Shown here: piece by piece, positions 9,827 to 21,354 of the stretch
How positions within the stretch are numbered: the stretch's first letter is position 1
Layout: every line of letters begins with the position of its first letter
Assembly: GCA_030704615.1 (NCBI GenBank)
Contig: CM060734.1
Span: 44,532,042-44,596,041 of the forward strand
Direction of reading: 5' to 3'
DNA: 64,000 bases
From: Takakia lepidozioides
Taxonomy: Eukaryota > Streptophyta > Takakiopsida > Takakiales > Takakiaceae
Position numbers and translations under genes: made by a program
The notes under the pieces: model-generated
Databases searched by the model: none
What the model was told of the DNA's origin: nothing
The model's input: the letters and a program-made list of their open reading frames with translations, nothing else

Positions 9827-12800
9827 ATGGGGTCGGGCAAGCCAAAGCGAAAGCGGAACGGCCCAAAAGATGATGATCCTGGTGAGCCCGATGGGGCGAC
9901 GTGTCACCGAAGCGGCCATTTGAGGAAGCGACGCAGGTTTCTGAAAACGAGGCCGCCCAAGAGCGGGAGGAATCCGAGGAGTCGGAGCCCGAGGAATCCG
10001 TGAGAGCTCCGACCGACCAACAGATGGCTCCCATGCCGGCAGCCTTTTGGGAAGGGTTGTTGGCGCAGTTTGGCGGGACGCTGAAAGACGTGTTGAGGGT
10101 GGCTAATGTCACTTCCCCTAAGGCAAAGTTTAAGGTGAAGCCTAAGGAACCCGGCACCTTCGAGGGCGTCCGAAATCGGAAGGCACTCAACACCTAGCTC
10201 TTGGAGCTAGAGCAGTACTTCCGGGCGGCCAAGTTGAGTGACGAGGATCGGGTGGAAGTGGCTCCCACCTATTTGAGGGGCTATGCTCAACAATGGTAGC
10301 AGAAACGCCTTCACAACCGAGGTCCAAGCCCAGAAACCTTGAACTGGAGTGGGTTCAAGGAATTGATGAAGAGACAGTTTGTGCCCCTCAACGCGTCCTG
10401 GCTTGCCCGGGACAAGATGAGGAATTTGAAGCAAACATACGACATTCGGGGATATGTCCAGGCTTTCAATGTGCTTTTGTTCATCGCGGACATGGCAGAA
10501 CCGGAAATGGTCTTCAACTTTGTGGCAGGACTGGCCCCATGGGCCAGGCGGAAGTTGGAGGAGAAGCCACCTAAGACTTTGAACGAGGCAATTGAGAGGG
10601 CCGAATGTTTCTCAGATGTCTCTAGGGGTGAAAGACAAGGCCGTACGGAGCTGAACCACAAGAAGACCCGGCGGGAAGGTGACTCCTTCCGACCGGAAAA
10701 GAAGTGGGATAGGCCACGCGGCGACAATGGCACGTGGAAATCAAAGGGAGGGCCTTCACACGTCAAGGCGGCATCCGGTGCTTCGAAAGGAAAAGCGGGT
10801 GGAGCGGCTTATGGCGGACAGAAGGTGACCTTTGATGGAGTGTGTTTCAATTGCGGAGAGCCCGGGCACATGGCCAAGAAGTGCACGAAACCCCGACAAT
10901 TGAACATGACTCGGGCAACCACGGAGCTGTCGGATGATACCATCAGTCGCTTGGTGGAAGCGGTGGTCGCCAGGACTTGCAAGGTAGGCAAATATTCTTG
11001 TGAGTTGTATCAGGAAACTGGCGCATTGCGTAAATGGAGTTACTTATTGTTCGTGGATGGGATAATATCCGGAACTAACGTGTCATTGTTGGTGGACACA
11101 GGAGCGTCGCACTCCTTCATGACACCGGCAACGGCACAAAAGCTGGGACTCCCGACGACTGACGTAGGGGCCTCTATTGAGGTGCGTTCTGCCAAAGGAG
11201 AACCGCAATTGGCGTTCAATGTTCCTCTTCAACTGGGGAGTTGGGAGGGACGTGAGAACTTCACCGTCTGCGAGATCGATGGAGTGGATCTCATTTTGGG
11301 GATGACCTTTTTGAGCAAATCCGGAGCGATCATAGATGGCCGCAAGGGTAGTCACGCTGCCATGTTGGAATGGTGGCGAGGTCTTACGAGTTTCGGAAAC
11401 GCCCAAACCCGTGGGAGGGCGAATAAACCTTATGTCAGCAAAGGAGTGGGCCGTGGAGGAGGCACACGAGCCCCAGTTTTTGCTCTACATTAGAGAAGTC
11501 AAGGGAGAAGGCGATGGAGAGCCGAGCCCAGATTGGATCAAGGGGATTTTGGAGAAATACCAGGATGTGATGCCGGAGGATTTGCCAAGCGGCTTGCCAC
11601 CGCGAAGAGGAGTTGACCACAAGATTGAGGTGATACCGGGATCGGAACCACCTGCCAAGGCGCCCTATCGGTTGAGCCACAGGGAGTTGGTCGAGCTGAA
11701 GACTCAGCTCAAAGATCTAATGTCAAAGGGGTACATCCGGCCGAGTAAGTCACCTTACGGAGCCCCGGTGCTATTTGCAGATAAAAAGGATGGGACGCTG
11801 CGGATGTGTGTCGATTACAGGGCTCTGAATAAGGTGACTATCAAAAACCGGTACCCTTTGCCAAGGATCGACGACCTCTTCGATCGGTTGGTAGGAGCGA
11901 AGTATTTCAGCCGGATCGACTTGCGCTCCGGCTATCATCAAATTCGGGTGGCAGAAGGAGATGAGGAGAAGACCGCGTGCAGGACAAGGTATGGTTCATA
12001 TGAGTTCTTGGTGATGCCTTTTGGGCTCACCAATGCACCTGCGACCTTTAGCACGCTGATGAACAGCCTTTTCCAGGAGTGGTTGGATGACTTTGTGATC
12101 GTGTACATCGACGACATCTTGGTGTATTCGAAAACAAAGGAGGAGCACCTGGAGCATCTCGAAAGGGTGTTCCAGAAATTGCGGGAAGGGAAGCTGTATG
12201 CCAAAGCTTCAAAGTGCGAATTCGGGGTCACAAAAGTGGAGTTCATGGGGCATGTGATTACACAGGATGGGATCAGAATGGATGACAGGAAGGTGAGGGC
12301 CATTTTGGACTGGGAGCCTCCGACTTCGGTCCCGGGAGTGCGATCCTTCCTAGGACTCGCCTCCTATTACCGGAAGTATGTGAGAAATTTCGCCAAGATT
12401 GCGGGCCACTGTCAGACCTTCTGTGTAAATCTAAAGTCTGGGCATGGAACACTTTTGTGGCCAAGCTTTTGCTGAATTGAAGCAGCGGATGGCGGAAGCT
12501 CCAGTCTTGAAAATCCCGGAGTTCGATCGTCCGTTCGAGATACATACAGATGCGTCAGACTTCGCGATTGGGAAAGTACTGATGCAAGATGGACGTCCAG
12601 TGGCTTACGAAAGTAAGAAACTAAATGAAGTGGAGCGACGGTGGCCGACGCACGAGAAAGAGATGAAGGCGGTGGTGCACTGTCTTGAGCTTTGGCGCCA
12701 CTATGTTGGTTCCAACCCAGTGAAGGTGTTCACAGACAATGTCACGGTGAAGTATTTTGCCACGCAGCCCAAGTTATCCCCAAAACAACTTAGGTGGCAA

Positions 12801-13130
12801 GATACTTTGGCGGTGTTCGACGTGGATATCCAGTACAAACCGGGACGAGACAACGTGGTGGCCGATGCTTTAAGTAGAAAGCAGCAGCTCTTGTTGGTGT
12901 ACAAGGGCGAGACGACGCTCCAAAGGAAGATCCGGAAGGCTTGCCGGAAGGATGAGCTGGCGAAGTCCGTGATGCAGGACTTGAGGATGGGGGTTAAATC
13001 GCAGTTTCACTTGCAAAATGGACTGCTCCGGTATAAGCAAAAGCGTCTTTACATGCCGAAGGGAGGTTTCAGAGATAGTCTCTTGAGAGAATGTCATGAT
13101 ACTTGCCGAAGGGAGGTTTCGAAGTGCGAC
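9827..13130 (+). pseudogene. gypsy gag-pol, multiply broken
   Basis: Gag starts near 9827 and changes frame near 9900. It then has TAG stops at 10195-10197 and 10297-10299. A long frame (10339-11493) carries the end of Gag with a CCHC zinc knuckle (CFNCGEPGHMAKKC) and the aspartic protease (VDTGAS). A frameshift near 11340-11400 leads to reverse transcriptase (11336-12475) with the YIDD catalytic motif and the LPRIDDLFD and [10 protein letters not shown] blocks. Another frameshift near 12440 leads to RNase H (DASDFAIG, then TDNVTVKYF). The frame then runs into a few residues of the integrase zinc-finger region and into unrelated sequence at about 13105. At least three frameshifts and two stops make it non-functional. 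Confidence 0.9.
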
Positions 13131-14000
13131 CTCAAAAGCGAAAGAAGCGTTGATGGGGACATCAACCTTGGAGCGTGGGGGAGGAAATGCATGCTTAGCC
13201 CAGCTTAGCTAGCTTAGGAATCCGATTGCAAAAACTTGTATTGTACAAAACATGCTATAAATGAAATGGCTTCCAAATGTTGTGCGTCTTATTTTGTTTG
13301 GAATGGTGATGCATGGTATGGTTGGCTAGTGTGTAGAATGCATGCTAGCTTATAAAAGTGGGAGAGGTAAATTGGGTTAATCGTGTGTTTGCGTAGTGCC
13401 GAAATCGGGTGACCCCCATCCGAGGGGCAAGGAAACTTGCGCCTTCTTTGGGAGTTCACGTGCTAGTGCGCGTACTATAACTGCGCTACCGAGGGGGTTG
13501 CCTTGTAGTGCGGGCTAACGCGGAAGCCACGTGTTTCCGTTCACGTACTATAATCGTGTAGCCTCGGGACGAAGTCGTAGTGCGGCTTCGGCGTGTTCCC
13601 GTACCTCAGGGCATTCGGACCCATTGTAGTGATTGGGGCGCACGGTTGGTTCAAGGTATCTTCCTAGTCAAAGAGGGTTTGCTCAAGGTGATGCAAAAGC
13701 GGCAATGTTGTTGGCAGTAAGACGATTCGATCCTCGGGGAGGATCGTTCCTTATCCTTGAAGTAGGCCAAGAAGAGTGCACTGGGAGGAGCTGGAGAGGC
13801 TCCACCCTTGGCCGGGACTTGGAGGAAGTCGGCCGAACTAGCTAGTGGAGAGTAGAGTCAAGTGTGGGGTTTGGTTCTTTGCCATAGGACGCCATGGTGC
13901 GGAAACAAACTCCTTGAGGTGGGACGCCACAACTTGGATGTTCGTTTCTACAAAATGGACAAGTCGATGAGGACATCGACTCCCTGTTGGTAGGGGTGTG

Positions 14001-14725
14001 TGTCGCGGCCCTTTGCCTTGAGGGCAGGGGGGGTCGGGACACATGAGGGGCTGCCCCTGTGGTGGTGGCAGCGGCAGCGATAGGTACGGGGGGCTGAAAC
14101 ACCCTTGAGTGCCCAAGGCACTCAAGAGACAGAGGCGCTCACTAGGTGGAGCCCCGCACACCGGGTTGCGGTGGGGGTGGCTCCACAAGGGTGGTGGTAG
14201 CTTAGCGGGACTTAGTGGGGGTGGCATAGGACTCACCATGGGGGCGGAGACCTCGTGGTAGGAGTCGTGGGGAGTCTTGGGACTCATCACGGTCCATAGG
14301 GGCCGTGGTGAGTGGGCCAAGACTCACCGCGCTCACCACCGGGAGTCGAGGGTTTTCGTGTGGTTCGCCATAAAATGGCATGGCTGGTTGTGAAACCCCG
14401 CGGACAGCTACAGAAGTATATATAAGGGGAGTAGTGACCCCGAGAACGGTGCAAGCCCGTTGGTGACCAAAAACTAGTGAGTAAGCGAGCGAGCCGGAAA
14501 GCGACCAAAGAGTGAGGAGCTGTTCCGGACTGCCAACTACCAAAGGGAATTCCACTAGGCCCAAAGAGGTGGAGGGTTTAGTGAGAGAGCGAAGGGGGAC
14601 CGTTATGTCCCGGTGAGCAGCCGAAGATCCAAGTTGGCCCGGCGGCCAGGTTGGGAGTCAGGCGCGCGCATCAGAGCGAGTAACTATGACTTGAAGGGGA
14701 GCTTACCGAAGTGAGGTGCGCGACA
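14001..14725 (+). repeat. 3' LTR of the gypsy element
   Basis: 725 bp, TGTCGCG to CGCGACA, followed by the target duplication CGGAG. It differs from the 5' LTR by scattered single-base changes and small indels, so the insertion is not very recent. Confidence 0.95.
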
Positions 14726-16566
14726 CGGAGATCTCCATGCCTAATCCCCAAGCTGGAATCAATGGCGATAGTACTCCGGGTGTGGTTTGGTATAAAACCT
14801 GTTGTTGTGGGGAGGAGCGTGGGAGGAGACTCACTTGATGCGCAACTGGAGAGCTGCCTGGAGATGCTTCCGTCCACTTTGTGAAATCCGGCGAGTTTTG
14901 TTTTCCTGTCATGAAAACCGGGACACATTTCCGGTATGGGTGGCCGCGTGGAGTGGGTGACCCCAAAACCCAATAAACATAGGGGTGGCCCGAACCTGGG
15001 TGGGGGGTGGACGTGCCTTGGGAGGGGTGGAGGCCTAATCAATTTAGGGACGGGTAGGATGAGGCACCCCCTAAAACCCTCCACAAGAGAACCGAAAAAT
15101 TATAGGCCCACATAGGTGCAATTGCAAGTCTCATGGGCAGGGGGTAAAAATACCTAGTAGGAGACTCAGATTGGCCCGAAATTGTTTGCGGAAAAGCCAT
15201 ACCCACCCACAACATTCCCACCGGAGCGATTGCCAAATGAACTGCTCAAAATGTTTCCTCAATTTTCTGAACAAACCTTTTTGCCTGCCCGAAGGAAAAC
15301 CCCAAATTTGACCCCCCATTTTTTAGCATACAAAGCAGCCCACCTGAGATTATGTCAGAAAAAGATGAAATTTGCAGGGAAGGTGTCTAATATGACAGGG
15401 CACCAGATTCTGGAGAGTGTCATGTCAGACCAGTTTGCAGATGGGAAATTCGATAGAAAAAGCACTTTTTTTTTTCCCTATTTACTTCATGTTTTTTTTT
15501 TTTTGCACCACTTTAGACATTATATTCTTTGGATCTGCTGGTTGGATTTAGACAGGGATTTTTGTGGTCGTAGGTGGGGTAGTTGAGAGTATATTCCAAC
15601 GGTTCGTTTTACAGGGCCTTAGTAAATCTTAAGATATAATTGTTTTAGAGGGCCAGGGTCCAGTTTTTGAGGTCTTGGCAAAAATTGGCCCTTGTCCTTT
15701 AGGGGTTAATATGCACATGTTAATATGCACTGGGGTACTTTGTAATGTAGAGTAGAGATTTAGGGCTAGGGGCATATACTAGCTATTTGATTATAACAAT
15801 GACACTTTGATCTTCATTTGCGAGACACTATGGATGCAGCAATTTTGATTCAGTGTATAATTGTATGGGGTTGGTATCCTATGAGATGAGTAGGTTCCCC
15901 TTGTGGTATTCTTGAATATTCAAATGGCCATTTGAACGGTTCAAATGGCCATTTCAATATTTGAATTTGAATTTGAATACTAATACCATTTTTATTTTAT
16001 TATTTTCTTAATACATATCCGAGTTCATATTTCTAGGTTATTGACATTCAGATACCATTGCTCATATCGGGATTGATTTTTTTTAAACCACTCTATGCAT
16101 ACCAGATTCATACTTGAAAAAATCAGGGGCTGCATTACTGGAAAACCTACTTGCCTTAAAAAATTCAGCACTTCATACCAGGACCCTTCTGGTATTTCCA
16201 ATTCAAGATACCGGACCAACACTGGTCAACTGCCCCAAAGCTTATTAGGCACTTCCGCGCCTAATAATTAATAAAATGGAAATTATTAGGCAGATTCGAT
16301 TTTATTATTTAGGCACCTCACCTACTTAATTTCCAAACATTGGGCATGTTTTTTTTTGGGAGGCATGTATTACAGTCGACCCTGGATAAATAATGAACAA
16401 TTTGTTTTAAAAAAAAATTAAACAGGGGAGAGGCCCTGAAAATTTTTTGAAACAGGGAAAAAATTAAACCCTTACATATTCCCATGAACAATATTTTTGA
16501 GCTCCCTCAAAAGCTATTGTTGAGGTAATTTTCCTTTAAAAAAACATAATGGTCTTGAAAATAGAT

Positions 16567-16618
16567 ATTACCTCAACAATTCTTTTTGAGCTCCCTCAAA
16601 AACTATTGTTGAGGTAAT
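16567..16618. repeat. 52-bp near-perfect palindrome
   Basis: ATTACCTCAACAAT (16567-16580) and ATTGTTGAGGTAAT (16605-16618) are perfect inverted repeats. Inside them TTTTTGAG and CTCAAAAA pair around a CTCC loop. A second, partly decayed copy of the same hairpin is at 16487-16521. Both copies are followed by GAGGTAATTTTC and an A-rich run ending ACATAATG. Confidence 0.85.
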
Positions 16619-16964
16619 TTTCTTTTTAAAAAAAACATAATGTTTGATATGTGATAAACGAATGGCTGCAGTACTAAACCCTAAACCTTTCCAACTGTTT
16701 TTTTTGTTTTTTGTTTTACCTGTTTTATTGTTTTTTTTTCCTACACCTAAACATCTGGCACAACCCTACTTCTCTTTGCTTGTGTTTTTCACAATTTGGA
16801 CATTTTGGTATTTTTCACAATTTTCGAGCAATTAGGCACTTCTCAGGAAAAATTTCCAAGTTTTAGGCACATTTTCCAAAAATGTTCTAAATTTAATTAG
16901 GCACTTGAATTTTAAATAATTATTTCCTAATAAGCTAGGTCAGTATGGTAGTAGCACACACATT

Positions 16965-17036
16965 CCGGTAGCAGGATTTGAACTCAGAAACATCAGCGTG
17001 GGACTCACTGCAACTATCCAAAGTAAGCTACAGGAA
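16965..17036 (-). repeat. Possible tRNA-derived SINE head
   Basis: On the minus strand the sequence has a TAGCTTACTTTGG-like A box and, about 40 bases on, a GAGTTCAAATCCTGC B box. It is followed by GGAATGTGTGTG. The same order, with GTTCAAATCCTGG and then GGTAATGTGTGT, is seen on the plus strand at 43098-43170. It does not fold into a full tRNA. Confidence 0.35.
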
Positions 17037-17418
17037 AATGAGTTAAAATAAATAAAGGGCTAATTTTGGTGGGCCTGAATTAGGGCCGGCCACAAGTCAC
17101 CCGTTCTAGAAGCGTCCCCGGAGCCCGGGAAATGCCGCCAGAAAATACCGCAAAGGTGAAATGAGGAATAGACGGCCGGATGTTGGCCACGACATAGATG
17201 CGTTAGAATGATTCTGTTCGGTCGGTGGAGAAGGAGGATGGGCGTATGAGGAAGGAGTGCAATAGTAATTGCAGAGGGAAGGGGGGAGGGGAGAGAGAAG
17301 AAGCGTTGAACGGTGCAGCCAAGGTTGCTCGTGTTCTGCGCGTCTTCTTGCTCCTTGGTGTGGATCTGTGGAGGGGGGGAGTGGAGAAGGAGGGAAGGTT
17401 GTGAAGTCGTGGGGCATC

Positions 17419-18249
17419 ATGGGCAAGGGGCCAGGGTTTCACAGTGATATTGGCAAGAAGGCCAGAGATCTTCTGACGAAGGATTACATAGCTGACCAGA
17501 GGTTCAGCATCTCAACCAACACCCAGTCGGGCTTGTCGTTCACCTCCATAGGGATCAAGAAGGGAGAGGCTTTTGCTGGATCTGTGAATACCACGTTCAA
17601 GAACAAGAACGTGACAACTGAGGTAAAGGTGGACACAAACTCTAACGTGTATACTACGGTCACAGTTGACGAGTTTGTCCCAGGGTCGAAGGGTATTCTT
17701 AGCTTCACAGTACCCGACCATCAATCTGGAAAGCTTGAGCTCCAGTACCGTCAAGAGCATGCGGCCGTCACCGGCGGCATTGGCTTGACACCGGCCCCTA
17801 TTGTGGAAGCGACAGGAGCTCTTGGCAGTGAAGTGTTTGCCCTGGGTGGTGAACTCGGCTTTGACACAGCCTCGGGACAACTTACGAAGTACAGTGCTGC
17901 CATAGGCCTTGTGCAGCCAGACTTCACAGTCTCTCTCCATTTGGGGGACAAGGGGGACGTGGTGAAAGCCAGCTACTTGCACACGGTGAGTCCGGTGACG
18001 AAGTCAACTGTGGCTGCAGAGGTGTCCCACCGGTTTTCAAAGAACGAGAACACCTTCACCATGGGTGGTCTCTACGAGTTGGATCCGCTTACGACTGTAA
18101 AGGCTCGGTTGAACAATCACGGAAAGCTTGCGACTGTTTTGCAGCATGAATGGAGGCCCAAATCACTGGTCACCTTCTCTGGGGAGGTGGATACCACAGC
18201 ACTTGACAAGACTGCGAAGGTTGGCTTGGCCTTGAGTCTGAAGCCTTGA
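17419..18249 (+). CDS. VDAC: Voltage-dependent anion channel (mitochondrial porin), intronless
   Basis: A 276-residue porin, exactly the usual length of plant VDACs. It forms the beta-barrel pore of the outer mitochondrial membrane, passing ATP, ADP and small anions. The protein starts MGKGPGFHSDIGKKARDLL, the typical plant N-terminal helix, and continues with alternating strands (TKDYIADQRFSIST, GLSFTSIGIKKGE) through to the usual end, with DTTALDKTAKVGLALSLKP closing the barrel. There is no cleavable presequence, as expected. I chose ATG 17419 because the family begins here. The frame is open upstream to 17269, but that part is GC-rich leader with no similarity. Plant VDAC genes normally have several introns and this one has none, so it may be a retrocopy. 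It has no stop or frameshift. Confidence 0.95.
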   Translation: MGKGPGFHSDIGKKARDLLTKDYIADQRFSISTNTQSGLSFTSIGIKKGEAFAGSVNTTFKNKNVTTEVKVDTNSNVYTTVTVDEFVPGSKGILSFTVPDHQSGKLELQYRQEHAAVTGGIGLTPAPIVEATGALGSEVFALGGELGFDTASGQLTKYSAAIGLVQPDFTVSLHLGDKGDVVKASYLHTVSPVTKSTVAAEVSHRFSKNENTFTMGGLYELDPLTTVKARLNNHGKLATVLQHEWRPKSLVTFSGEVDTTALDKTAKVGLALSLKP

Positions 18250-21200
18250 GAGGATTCAACCTCACTACTCGGCTCCTACCCTGATGTGGTAGTGTGGTTG
18301 ATGTTGCAGATCTGCTGAGTTGTGATTTTTGACTTAAGACGTTGTGTGAATACATCCTTTGCAATTATGATCATCAATGCAAAGGATAGAGATGTCACAC
18401 TTGAGGAGAATAAGCACTAGTTAAATGCTGCATATTTTTTTAATAAAAAAGAGTTTTAATCATGCTCCCGAAAGAAGAGAATGGTGGGACTGGAGAGAGG
18501 GATCCTGGCAGGAAGAGGGATTTACTTGCTGACTTGCATCTGTGCTATGTGTAAGATGGACCCTTGACTCCATGTCACTAAAACCTTCAGAGCTGATTGG
18601 CTGGAGATTGCGGTAGTTGTGCACAGAGGAGTATTGTCTCAGTCTTGTTGCAGGGGCTTTTGATTGGTCTCAGGCTGACATTGACATCATAGAAGTGATG
18701 TTTACACCAGCACCGTTATTGTCACCTGGTTGTTTTTGCTGCAAGTGACTTTGTGTATATGATAGGCCAGAATGAGCGGACCGTAACAACCGACGGTTTT
18801 CCACATCGAGAGAGAAGCAAGTGTTATGGCCTGGGGGATTCTGTGAGAGTGGTAGAGAGGATACATAGTCATTGACCGTTTCCTGCTATCAGGCTACCAT
18901 GGGTCACTTGGTGTATGCGCTCTCAGGAATGGCTGCCGGGCGCAACCGTGCAGCTTTGGAACTGAACTGGAAATCTAGGGAGGGAGAGAAGGAGACCAGT
19001 CCATGGAGGAGTTACTAGAGTAGGGTTTCAGACAGGTGGGGGAGGCACTGGAAGGGATAGAGATTGGTTTCTCCAAATGGTGACCCCATTGACATCAAAT
19101 GCGGTAGTGCTTCGTCACTTGAAGACTGGAGGGAGGGAGAGAGGCCGGTCCCTCGGATATTGGAGTACCCGAGTAGGGTTTCAAAAGGTTGGAGCCAAAG
19201 AAAAGGGTTGATGGCTTTTTGGGAAATGTTAACCCCATGAACATATGCAAACAGGAGAAGGAAATGCAGAAGTGTTTGGCACTAGGCTAGACTGTAGGTC
19301 GGTTGTATGATCTGATGAAGGTTAGAGAATAGGTGATTCTAAAGCAGTGATAGTTTGGAGCACCCTTAAGAGACGGTCATGAGTCTTAGTCGAGGATCAG
19401 TTAACTCGCCTCCAAGGTTAGCACTCCATCCACTGCGATTGCATTCCCTCATCAGGGAGTGGTTCGTTGTGATTCACTGGGAGTCCTACATGTGACTCTT
19501 CTGCTCCATCTACTGGGTTGTCTGTCTTTCTGACGTTTCCTATTTCCTCTCTCATTGACAGGAGTGCAGTTGTCATATTGACATGGCAGGGGTAGGGAGG
19601 CGTCAATAGCCTCACTCGCACAATCATGAACATTGTTAGGGTTTGTGCGAGTCATGTCTGCTCTGACACTCTAAGAGGAGTCTTGGAGATTTCTATAGAG
19701 CAGAGCTGCTGGTAAAGGGGGCAATCACCTCACAGGTCTGGAAGTTGGGTTGTTGCCCTCAGAAATGTGGAGCCCACGCAACAGCGAACTGTAAGGGTGG
19801 TCGGTGAAGGAATCCTCGTCTGTCCGCCACAGACCTAAAGCGACACGGAATGGCTGTGGTTAAGATTTTCCCTTAGGAGATCGGAGGCCGCACCCATTCT
19901 TTTCTCCCGATGTTTTCCCCAGTTAATACGTTAATACCAGTGTTGCACCCTTATATAAGGCTATGCCTGGTATATGCATTGGTATGAAAAACCAGACCAG
20001 CTGTATGTCCACTTAGTGGCACACTATTGTTTTAAACAGGTTGCCCCCAATCTCCTTAAGAATACTACCTGGACTTCTACCAGGACACGGGGGTCTTCAT
20101 TGTGTTCGTGGTTGTTGGAGACCAGTACTCCCCTCGTGTTGCAGGAGACTCCCTCAGTATTCCTTCCACTTACACATCCTAGTTGTGGCTCCATGAATGC
20201 TTTGATTGTGTTCAATATCATTGATAATGAAGATTGCAGTGTCAATTGGTCATTTTGGACTTCGTAATGTTTTGTCCCACGTTTTTATGTTGTCTTCTAA
20301 ATTGTGCACGTTGGAATGCCAGTCCTGGATATATAAGCGGATATATTTGCCCAGTTTTCAAGAGTAAGTTGATGCAAGATACAATTTTGGAACAGTCCGC
20401 TTCTTGTGCTCACTATTTCCGAGCTACGTCTTCTGCGTGTAGCCTCTCCATTTTTGCGAAGATGCGCTATAGTGAAAGCACGTTTGGAAGGCGACATTGC
20501 AAACAAGCATAGAATATGACCCAATAAATACGAGTATTGGGAGCCAAACTAGAAGGCCCGAGAATAGAATATTACATTGGAGTGGCGGGAAAGATGATTT
20601 ACTACAAGCGCTCTTCCCGCCAACTATGACTCCATGCAACGGGACGGGATGAGCGCTGAAACGGGACATTTTGCAAAAAACTGCTCCTCATTGCAGCTCC
20701 AATGACAGGTTCAACCGCAGCTCCAATTCCTCGACCATCAACATTGCAGCTCCAATTGTGGATTCAATCAAAGCTCCAATTTGCACAGCATGGAATGAAC
20801 ATTTCTTTGTGTGTTGTGAGTGGGTTTGTTTCCTAATATGCTTCATGTGGGACCACATTCTGTCTTTGTTATGACCAACCAATTTTTCAGCAACCCCATA
20901 TGTCCAATCATGCCTCCAATTTCTGATTCCGTTAGAATATCAGCTCGGGATAAACCGTGCGTTTCAAAGTTGAAACGTCCATGCACGGTTTGTTTTGGGA
21001 GTAGAACAACGCCCATTGACAACATCCGAGCTCATCTCTTGCGCAATGGTCTGTCTCTAGCATTTAAGGTCTGGGTTGGAAGTGGGCCTTCAGACCTAGA
21101 TGACGACGAGTAGGCATAGGCATCCCATAAGCATTCACGAATTGATGTTCCAATTGTTCACCAATTGACGATGTTTTGGATATTATACATTGATTGTTAC

Positions 21201-21350
21201 ATTAAACATTCCATGTTATGGACAACACCATTGAGGTCAACATACGCCCAACAAATGGCATGGATACCGACCAATAGACACCACAATTTATGCTTTCTTT
21301 GGGAGGCATCATATATATATATATTAGGTAAGAGGGACGGAGGCCTCAGA
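18250..21350. other. Long spacer downstream of VDAC
   Basis: No gene recognised. 18250-18450 is the probable VDAC 3' UTR, with AATAAA-like sequence near 18440. 18975-19080 and 19128-19235 look like diverged copies of one unit (GGGAGGGAGAG, later AGTAGGGTTTCA). CCAGTGTTG at 19937-19945 resembles a hAT end but has no partner. GCTCCAAT recurs four times between 20697 and 20785. A strong hairpin is at 20952-20991. Confidence 0.45.
20952..20991. repeat. Nested hairpin
   Basis: AAACCGTGC (20952-20960) pairs with GCACGGTTT (20983-20991). Directly inside, GTTTCAA (20961-20967) pairs with TTGAAAC (20970-20976). This gives 16 bp of stem in a 40-base stretch. No function is evident. Confidence 0.7.
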
Positions 21351-21354
21351 ATTT

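Larger units (their letters stand above)
9040..14725 (+). mobile_element. Ty3/gypsy LTR retrotransposon lacking integrase
   Basis: A 5686-bp element with two LTRs (9040-9771 and 14001-14725). Each starts TGTCGCG and ends CGCGACA, and the pair is flanked by the 5-bp target duplication CGGAG (9035-9039 and 14726-14730). A primer-binding site for initiator tRNA-Met follows the left LTR. The order gag, protease, reverse transcriptase, RNase H is that of Ty3/gypsy. After RNase H only the first residues of the integrase zinc domain remain, and the catalytic core is absent. About 870 bp of non-coding DNA (13130-14000) leads to the right LTR. The LTRs differ by roughly twenty small changes by eye. 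The copy is non-autonomous. Confidence 0.95.
14731..17418. other. Spacer upstream of VDAC with palindromes and a hAT-like end
   Basis: No gene recognised. Features seen: a pair of TTCAAATGGCCATTT palindromes at 15919-15959, a hAT-like terminal sequence ATACCGGACCAACACTG at 16208-16224 with no partner end found, a nested hairpin duplication at 16487-16641, and a possible tRNA-derived SINE on the minus strand at about 16965-17036. 17100-17418 is GC-richer and probably holds the VDAC promoter and leader. Confidence 0.5.

Noticed and set aside
17269-17418. N-terminal extension of VDAC by 50 residues
   Set aside because: VDACs start at MGKGPGF-like sequence and carry no presequence; the upstream part is GC-rich leader that happens to be open.
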